From NCBI GenBank assembly GCA_025922715.1, contig JAICHH010000108.1, positions 1 to 6,402 on the forward strand: DNA of 6,402 nucleotides. Reading direction: 5' to 3'. The DNA is from Nitrososphaeraceae archaeon (lineage in GTDB: Archaea > Thermoproteota > Nitrososphaeria > Nitrososphaerales > Nitrososphaeraceae). Below are positions 4,573 through 6,402 of this stretch, in pieces (the stretch's first letter is position 1; every line of letters starts with the position of its first letter). The notes under the pieces were generated by a model. The model ran no database searches and was not told the DNA's origin. It saw only the letters and a list, made by a program, of their open reading frames with translations. A program made the position numbers and the translations under genes.

Positions 4573-6402
4573 CTATTTTCTTAATCTAGAAATGAAAATA
4601 TAGAGTAGTGCTATTATTTCAAACCTACCCAAAACCATATTAATTGACAAGATAAGTTTGGATACCAAATCCAAATCCATAGTAGTTATTCCAACTGAAA
4701 AACCTGTATTAGAAAGAGCTGCTGAAGATTCAAATAATGCATCAACAAAATCGCTTTTATTAAGGTAAGAAATAGTAGTTGCACTTGTAAGAGAAAGTAT
4801 AACAAATAATATAATTACAAAAATTGCATCTCTAAATGCTTTATCAGATAATAATGATAGTTTTTGACTATCATGGTATACTAGCTCATTTTTGGATTTT
4901 AACACATTTTTTTTTGAGATTGAGAATTTTTGGCCATTTCGATGTTTACGAAATTGAATTGCAGTTGATGAAATTGATAATGGGGTAAACGCATCCGACA
5001 TCGATAGAAATATTGTATTGCCTTTTAATTTTTGTAAGATTAATAATAATCTAGCTATCTTTATTCCGCCAGCAGTTGAAAATGCTGTTCCTCCTACCAG
5101 CATGACAAGGATAAGAAATAGTTTTCCTTCTAATGATAAATAAGATAGATTAATAAATGAAAATCCTGTTGTTGTAGATGCACTTACAACATGAAATAGT
5201 GAGGTAAGCCAATCATGTGTTGAAATGGAAGGTTCTATTATTACAAATAAAACTGCAAAAAGTAAAATAAAAAACAGATATACAATTATTTCCATACTAA
5301 ATCGAGATTTTACCTCTTTACTAAAAATACCATAATGAAAACCAAATGGTAATGCAGCGATCATCATACCTGCCATAATCACTATTAGCTGAGAGGAATT
5401 TAGTGAATCGAAAATTGTAGAATCAGGAATAAAACCTCCTGTCACAAGAGTTGTAAATGATAAAGATACAGATTCGATTAGGTGTATGTTACCCAGAAAA
5501 AATATTAATAATATGAAAATAATAGTATAAAAGACAAATATAATACTAATAGTAGACAATAATTGCTTAAACTTAAGAATTCCTCCTCCTATCATATTTC
5601 TCATAGTAGCTAATTTGGTTTCAGGATAATACAAAGCCATCACCAAATAAACAAAACTCAATCCACCTACCCATTGGGTATAAGATCGATAAAATACAAA
5701 GCTTTCTGGCAGTGATTCAGGATTTTCTATTGTAGAAATACCTGTAGTTGTATAACCAGAAGAGCTTTCTAGAATTGAACTTACAAAAAGAGATAAATAA
5801 TCAAAATTTAACTCAAAGGGATTAACATACATATAAGGTAAACTCCCATAAAGGCTTAACAGTGTAAAACTTGATACCACAACAATAGAAGATTGCTTCA
5901 AGTTTAACGTACTTTTTTCTCCCAATGTATTTAGAATAAAACCAGTCAAAGACATTGAAATAACTGCCAGATAAATTGATGCTGCAGATTCTAATTCATT
6001 TAATATTGTTCCAAATATTGCAGGAACAATCATCAAGATTCCGGCAAATTGCATAATAAAACCTAGATTACCAAAAATTGGCTTGTAATTTTCTTTTATT
6101 GAGACTCTATAACTTTTAAAAGTTTTTTCTATTACTGAATTTCGAATCGTTTCTGCAAGGAACTTCTGTGTAACAATCCCTATAATTTTTTGAGCACTTT
6201 TATTATGAGAATCAACTATTGGAACTCGTTTAATTTTTCGAATTCTCATTAATTCTATTGCTTGTTTGAGACTTGAAGTACTATGCAAGGTCAAAATTGG
6301 AGATGTCATTATAGATTTTAGAAAAACTAAATCAGAGTCATCTCCTTTTATTACGACCTTCTCTAAAATGTCACTATCCGTTACTATACCTACAGGTTTT
6401 CC
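4573..6402 (-). CDS. CBS-domain-fused TrkH-type K+ transporter (5' end outside the window)
   Basis: The frame is open to the window edge. The 31 codons before the ATG at 6309 read GKPVGIVTDSDILEKV...FLKSI, which is the end of a CBS domain, so that ATG is internal. The visible protein is 609 residues. Residues 1-92 cover the end of one CBS domain and a second one (IMTSPILTL ... KRVPIVDS ... IIGIVTQKF); CBS pairs typically bind adenine nucleotides. The rest is a TrkH/KtrB-type channel with four pore loops: TTTGI (218-222), VTGGF (320-324), TTTGF (410-414) and SNTGF (564-568). Each carries the filter glycine. QWVGGLSFV (243-251), the intramembrane gate GGTAFSTAGGIK (437-448) and the closing MVLGRFEI are family hallmarks. 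It should move K+ (perhaps Na+) across the cytoplasmic membrane. TrkH usually pairs with a separate RCK protein (TrkA/KtrA); none is visible here, and the CBS domains may regulate it instead. Confidence 0.9.
   Translation of the reverse strand, partial: GKPVGIVTDSDILEKVVIKGDDSDLVFLKSIMTSPILTLHSTSSLKQAIELMRIRKIKRVPIVDSHNKSAQKIIGIVTQKFLAETIRNSVIEKTFKSYRVSIKENYKPIFGNLGFIMQFAGILMIVPAIFGTILNELESAASIYLAVISMSLTGFILNTLGEKSTLNLKQSSIVVVSSFTLLSLYGSLPYMYVNPFELNFDYLSLFVSSILESSSGYTTTGISTIENPESLPESFVFYRSYTQWVGGLSFVYLVMALYYPETKLATMRNMIGGGILKFKQLLSTISIIFVFYTIIFILLIFFLGNIHLIESVSLSFTTLVTGGFIPDSTIFDSLNSSQLIVIMAGMMIAALPFGFHYGIFSKEVKSRFSMEIIVYLFFILLFAVLFVIIEPSISTHDWLTSLFHVVSASTTTGFSFINLSYLSLEGKLFLILVMLVGGTAFSTAGGIKIARLLLILQKLKGNTIFLSMSDAFTPLSISSTAIQFRKHRNGQKFSISKKNVLKSKNELVYHDSQKLSLLSDKAFRDAIFVIILFVILSLTSATTISYLNKSDFVDALFESSAALSNTGFSVGITTMDLDLVSKLILSINMVLGRFEIIALLYIFISRLRK

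Noticed and set aside
1..6402. Search for a defence system, integrase, transposase, toxin-antitoxin pair, tRNA or rRNA
   Set aside because: No matching protein motifs or RNA cloverleaf signatures were seen on either strand. The only mobile-DNA hint is the ParB-like fragment.

Overview
The window looks like chromosomal DNA from an ammonia-oxidising archaeon of the Nitrososphaerota (Thaumarchaeota), most likely a Nitrosocosmicus-like lineage. Three observations point there. The DNA is very A+T rich (about 30% G+C by eye). Genes are preceded by archaeal TATA boxes about 25-30 bp before the start codon rather than by clear Shine-Dalgarno sites, which suggests leaderless messages. The gene content is also typical: a small C2H2 zinc-finger protein, tiny zinc ribbons, a secreted RTX-repeat protein, dodecin, MgtC and a TrkH-type K+ transporter. 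The taxonomic call is inference from composition and gene content, not from a marker gene.

Layout, left to right. Positions 1-84 hold the 3' end of a plus-strand gene ending in a CxxC knuckle. It converges on a minus-strand remnant of a ParB-like protein (185-433), and a cluster of palindromes (138-205) sits at the junction. Next on the minus strand is a small protein with a helix-hairpin-helix-like C-terminal half (438-767), divergent from a C2H2 zinc-finger protein (924-1124, plus). A 53-residue double-CxxC zinc-ribbon protein follows on the minus strand (1273-1434). Positions 1435-1982 have no intact gene, but contain two long imperfect hairpins that may be a structured RNA or a decayed small gene, an AAT-rich tract and a strong 12-bp hairpin (1866-1895). 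An MgtC/SapB-family membrane protein (1983-2426, minus) comes next. It is followed by a 774-bp AT-rich intergenic region with several palindromes, then a secreted calcium-binding RTX protein (3201-3974, plus) and dodecin (4033-4239, plus). The right end is a TrkH K+ transporter on the minus strand (4573-6402), whose N-terminus carries CBS domains and runs off the window.

Functionally this is a loose set of mostly single-gene units, not one pathway. MgtC, CBS-TrkH, the acidic RTX protein and dodecin would suit ion and flavin homeostasis and surface interaction with divalent cations, but no operon ties them together. I found no CRISPR array, toxin-antitoxin pair, integrase, transposase, rRNA or tRNA. 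The items most worth a second look are the candidate RNA or pseudogene at 1515-1744, the start region of the RTX gene, the CBS-TrkH fusion and the palindrome cluster at the ParB-like fragment.
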